Source of the DNA: CAWDYA01 sp963806495
GTDB taxonomy: Bacteria; Acidobacteriota; Polarisedimenticolia; JACPZX01; DASXTC01
Direction of reading: 5' to 3'
DNA: 64,000 bases
Assembly (NCBI GenBank): GCA_963806495.1
Contig: CAWDYA010000002.1
Coordinates: 248,001-312,000 of the forward strand
The position numbers and the translations under genes are program-made. How positions within the stretch are numbered: the first letter of the stretch is position 1; the number at the start of each line of letters is the position of its first letter. Under the pieces are notes generated by a model that made no database searches, was not told where the DNA came from, and saw nothing but the letters and a program-made list of their open reading frames with translations. Shown here piece by piece: positions 61,478-64,000 of the stretch.

Positions 61478-62469
61478 GCGGGAACACCGGGGGAGCGCAT
61501 CTTCCGGGCCGGGGCCACCCAATCGTGATAATGGGGCCGACGGCGACGGGCAAGAGCGAGCTCGGGATACTGATCGCCCGCCGAGTGAGAGGGCGGATCA
61601 TCGGGGCAGACTCGATCCAGATCTACAGAGGGCTCGACGCGGGGTCGGGAAAGCCGCCGCGTGGGGCGCGCGAGGAGATCCCCCACGATCTGATAGACAT
61701 CGCCGATCCCTCGGAGCCGTTCTCCGCCGGCAGCTATGCGCGCCTGGCCGGGGAGGCGATCGCGATGGCGCGCGCGTCCGGTCGGGTGGCGATCGTCGTC
61801 GGCGGGACGGGTCTGTACCTGCGGGCCCTGCTGCGTGGCATCGCGCCGATGCCGCCGCGTGACGAGTCGCTCAGACGGCGACTCTACGCGAGGGCGAGCG
61901 CGGGGTCGAGCGGGTCGCTGCATGCGGAGTTGGCCTCGAAGGACCCCGAGACGGCTGCGCGGATCGGCAGCAACGATCTGCAGCGGATCATCCGTGCGCT
62001 CGAGGTGCTCGAGCTCTCGGGGCGACCGATGAGCCGGTACCTTCGGGAGAGCGGATTCGTCGTCGATCGTCTCCCCGCGCTCAAGGTGGGTCTGACGATG
62101 GATCGCGATCGCCTCTACCACCGGGTCGAGCAGCGCGTGGACGGGATGTTCGCCGCGGGACTGGTCGCCGAGGTCCGTGAACTGCTGTCGTCGGGGGTCC
62201 CGGCCGATGCCAATGCCCTGAAAGCGCTAGGATACAGGGAGGTCGTGGCCCATCTGAGGGGGGACCTCGACCTGCCGGCGACCGTGGCTCTGGTCAAGCG
62301 GAACACACGCCGGTATGCTCGACGTCAGCTCATGTGGTTCCGCCGCGAGGAGGGGGTTCACTGGTTCGACGTCGGGGAGGGGAGCAGTTGTCTGGAAGCG
62401 GTGGCCGCCGAGGTGGTCGCCATGCACGCGGCGATGACGACCGGCAACCGCGGTGGATCGGGGGAATGA
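61474..62469 (+). CDS. miaA: tRNA dimethylallyltransferase
   Basis: A 331-residue MiaA, which adds a dimethylallyl group to A37 of tRNAs that read UNN codons. The P-loop is GPTATGKSE (21-29), followed by IGADSIQIYRGLDAGSGKP and the VVGGTGLYLRALLRG motif. The C-terminal part with NALKALGYREVVAHL and KRNTRRYARRQLMWFRR is complete. The GTG start overlaps the stop of the 44-residue protein. hfq follows five bases after the stop, the classical miaA-hfq order. Confidence 0.95.
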   Translation: MSGNTGGAHLPGRGHPIVIMGPTATGKSELGILIARRVRGRIIGADSIQIYRGLDAGSGKPPRGAREEIPHDLIDIADPSEPFSAGSYARLAGEAIAMARASGRVAIVVGGTGLYLRALLRGIAPMPPRDESLRRRLYARASAGSSGSLHAELASKDPETAARIGSNDLQRIIRALEVLELSGRPMSRYLRESGFVVDRLPALKVGLTMDRDRLYHRVEQRVDGMFAAGLVAEVRELLSSGVPADANALKALGYREVVAHLRGDLDLPATVALVKRNTRRYARRQLMWFRREEGVHWFDVGEGSSCLEAVAAEVVAMHAAMTTGNRGGSGE

Positions 62470-62473
62470 GCCG

Positions 62474-62785
62474 ATGGATAACGACAACGCATTGAACGTC
62501 CAGAACGGTTTCCTCAACCAGGTCCGGAAGGACCGGGCCAGGGTCACGCTGCTCCTGAACAACGGCCAGCGGATCTCGGGGCTCGTGAAATCGTTCGACA
62601 AGTTCACTCTCCTCCTCGACACGAAGCAGGGGGAGTGCATCGTCTTCAAGCACGCCATCTCCACGGTCTCCCCGTTCAGGCCGCCGGAGCAGAGGGACCG
62701 CTCCGAGCAGCGCCCCGTCGAGGAGAAAGCCCAATCGGAGAAGGGTTTCGGGAACTACATGGAATTCGAGAGGAAGAAGGAATGA
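62474..62785 (+). CDS. hfq: RNA chaperone Hfq
   Basis: A 103-residue Hfq. The Sm1 motif is RARVTLLLNNGQRISGLVKS and the Sm2 motif FKHAIST, with FLNQVRKDR before them (canonical FLNALRKER). Residues 70-103 form an acidic and polar tail, longer than the minimal core. It forms hexameric rings that pair small RNAs with mRNAs. ATG 62474 is preferred; an upstream in-frame ATG at 62453 adds seven residues. The start of the next gene overlaps its stop (ATGA), so all three genes are coupled. Confidence 0.95.
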   Translation: MDNDNALNVQNGFLNQVRKDRARVTLLLNNGQRISGLVKSFDKFTLLLDTKQGECIVFKHAISTVSPFRPPEQRDRSEQRPVEEKAQSEKGFGNYMEFERKKE

Positions 62786-63771
62786 CGACCTCACTGGCAG
62801 CCCTGCTCCTGGCCCTGGCCCTCCCGCCTGCGCCGCAGGCGGTGCCGTCGGCCCCGCCCGTGGTCGAGCCGTACAGGCTGGAACTCCCGGGCGGCGGGTT
62901 CATCGACTGGTACGGTGGAACGGTGGGAGCCGTCGGTCGCATCAGGATCTTCAGGGACATCGATCGCAACAAGGGGAACTACGACCTCACCAAGTCGGAG
63001 GCGGAGAGCAAGAGCCGGAAGCTGACGCTCGGGGCGCTCGAGGGGATCTCCATCGACGGCTCGGCGCGGGTGGGCGAGCGCAAGGACGTCATGGACTGGG
63101 CGAGCAGGCGTCTCGCCGACGAGGAAGCCACCTCTGCGGGTCGAACCCACGGATCCTTGTTCGAAGCCGTCATGGAGCTCCCGCTGCGAGGTGACGACGG
63201 GGCCCTGTCGAAGCTGCTGCCCGTCACGAACCGGCTCTCGCCGGGAAACACCCTGCAGCGCGCGTCCGCGACGCCCGCGCAGGGGGGCGAGAGCGCGCCT
63301 CCCGGTGTCACGGGTCTGATGGTCGATGCGCGGCTGCTGCCTGAAGACGCGCAGCCGGTGCCCGCGCTCATGCCGAGAATCGTCGACGCCGACGGCCGGG
63401 TCGTTTACGACACCGAGCACCTCGACCTCGACTTCGCCCGCGAGTACGGTGTCATCACGTACGCCATCGGCGCACCCAACGGGTCGAGCCCGCCCGAGTC
63501 GGTGCGGCCGCCCCGTACCGGGGCCCGCCCGCTGATCGTGGATGCGGCCGTGTCAACGGGAGGACTGAAGAGCGATGTCGTGGTGTCGGTGGCCGACGCG
63601 GACCGGATTCTCGCGGCCGCCGCCCGCGGGACGTTCCTGCAGGAGTGCCGGGTGCTGGTTCTCATGCCACCCCCGCACATCAAGCCCGAGATCGTGGTAC
63701 CGCGCCGCTACATGAGACCGCACGCGACGCCGCGACCCGCGAATCCGAACGAGCCCGGCAGGAAGGAATGA
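62782..63771 (+). CDS. Exported LPP20-like protein
   Basis: A 329-residue protein with a signal peptide (MTTSLAALLLALALPPAPQA). The central region, SEAESKSRKLTLGALEGISI with a following ISIDGSARVGER, VMELPLRG and a late MPRIVDADGRVVYD, resembles LPP20/FlgT-like envelope domains. The C terminus is Pro/Arg-rich. It overlaps hfq by ATGA, but the family has no known Hfq link. The function is unknown; periplasmic location is likely. Confidence 0.7.
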   Translation: MTTSLAALLLALALPPAPQAVPSAPPVVEPYRLELPGGGFIDWYGGTVGAVGRIRIFRDIDRNKGNYDLTKSEAESKSRKLTLGALEGISIDGSARVGERKDVMDWASRRLADEEATSAGRTHGSLFEAVMELPLRGDDGALSKLLPVTNRLSPGNTLQRASATPAQGGESAPPGVTGLMVDARLLPEDAQPVPALMPRIVDADGRVVYDTEHLDLDFAREYGVITYAIGAPNGSSPPESVRPPRTGARPLIVDAAVSTGGLKSDVVVSVADADRILAAAARGTFLQECRVLVLMPPPHIKPEIVVPRRYMRPHATPRPANPNEPGRKE

Positions 63772-63808
63772 GTCGCGCGCGTCCACGCCGGGCAGGGGTG
63801 AGGGTGTC

Positions 63809-64000
63809 ATGGGGCTGACGCTCGCGAACGTCCTGACGATCCTCAGGATGGTGGTCATCCCCTTCTTCATCATGGCCCTCGGCTACAATCGCAGCGGCTG
63901 GGCCCTCGCGCTGTTCATCGCGGCGGGTGTGACCGACCTGCTCGACGGGCTGATCGCCCGGGTCTGGAAGCAGCAGACGAGCGTCGGGGCAGTCCTCGAT
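63809..64000 (+). CDS. CDP-alcohol phosphatidyltransferase (PgsA-like), 5' part
   Basis: The first 64 codons of a membrane phospholipid-synthesis enzyme, cut by the window edge. The start MGLTLANVLTILRMVVIPF is typical of PgsA (phosphatidylglycerophosphate synthase). The catalytic motif is visible as DLLDGLIARVWKQQTSVGAVLD, but its last part lies beyond the edge. PgsA or another CDP-OH_P_transf member cannot be told apart yet. Confidence 0.88.
   Translation, partial: MGLTLANVLTILRMVVIPFFIMALGYNRSGWALALFIAAGVTDLLDGLIARVWKQQTSVGAVLD

Noticed and set aside
1..64000. CRISPR arrays, tRNA or rRNA genes, insertion sequences, phage or defence genes
   Set aside because: Looked for repeats, cloverleaf arms and transposase or nuclease motifs and saw none. 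The window is ordinary chromosome.

Overview
The window is GC-rich, gene-dense bacterial chromosome (64 kb). It carries about 47 protein genes on both strands and no rRNA, tRNA, CRISPR array, transposase, integrase or phage gene that I can see. Gene content suggests a Gram-negative with an outer membrane: a TonB-dependent receptor with an N-terminal carboxypeptidase-regulatory-like domain, two outer-membrane beta-barrels, lipoproteins, SPOR/SpoIID and Hfq. The mix of ASPIC/UnbV-FG-GAP-TPR, TldD/PmbA, DUF4139, DUF1028 and TPR-S41 genes fits Acidobacteriota or a neighbouring uncultured phylum. That placement is inference and no marker gene settles it.

Layout. 0-7.7 kb: GNAT acetyltransferase, branched-chain aminotransferase, citrate synthase, two minus-strand membrane glycosylation genes, a frameshifted DUF4139 protein and an AAC(3)-fold protein. 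7.7-21 kb: a lone receiver, a region-1.1-less sigma-70 factor, an outer-membrane barrel, a SprT-like metalloprotein, the tldD-pmbA pair, a GAF/PAS histidine kinase, a TPR-S41 protease and a TPR lipoprotein. 21-32 kb: a tandem DsbA-like protein opposite an operon of TonB-dependent receptor, substrate-binding protein and hybrid histidine kinase, then a very unusual SPFH-phosphodiesterase-TPR fusion. 32-41 kb: metabolic and cell-surface genes (HExxH protein, barrel, DHDPS-family aldolase, DUF1028 protein, epimerase, class V aminotransferase, RluA-type pseudouridine synthase, HAD phosphatase, FmdB zinc ribbon, D-aminoacylase). 41-47 kb: a giant TPR/FG-GAP/ASPIC protein divergent from a third histidine kinase. 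47-55 kb: ogt, a B12-radical SAM enzyme and an isomerase-thioesterase fusion, facing a minus-strand peptide-use operon (DUF6982-like, Xaa-Pro peptidase-like, sodium symporter, degenerate M3/M2-like peptidase). 55-64 kb: MFS exporter, folB, HAD, SPOR-SpoIID protein, DUF4388 protein, a 44-residue membrane protein, miaA, hfq, an LPP20-like protein and the start of a CDP-alcohol phosphatidyltransferase.

Several coherent units stand out: tldD-pmbA (TGA/GTG overlap), the receptor-binding protein-kinase operon, the peptide operon with overlapping junctions, and the miaA-hfq cluster. Three histidine kinases share nearly the same HisKA core, and none is next to a DNA-binding response regulator.

A striking property is that six otherwise well conserved genes carry seven single-base lesions (frameshifts or a nonsense codon). 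Four of the seven lie in or directly beside a reconstructed GATC tetramer. This looks more like modification-linked sequencing error in a long-read assembly than gene decay, but it must be checked on reads. Promoter-like -35/-10 pairs of ordinary sigma-70 type are visible before several genes.
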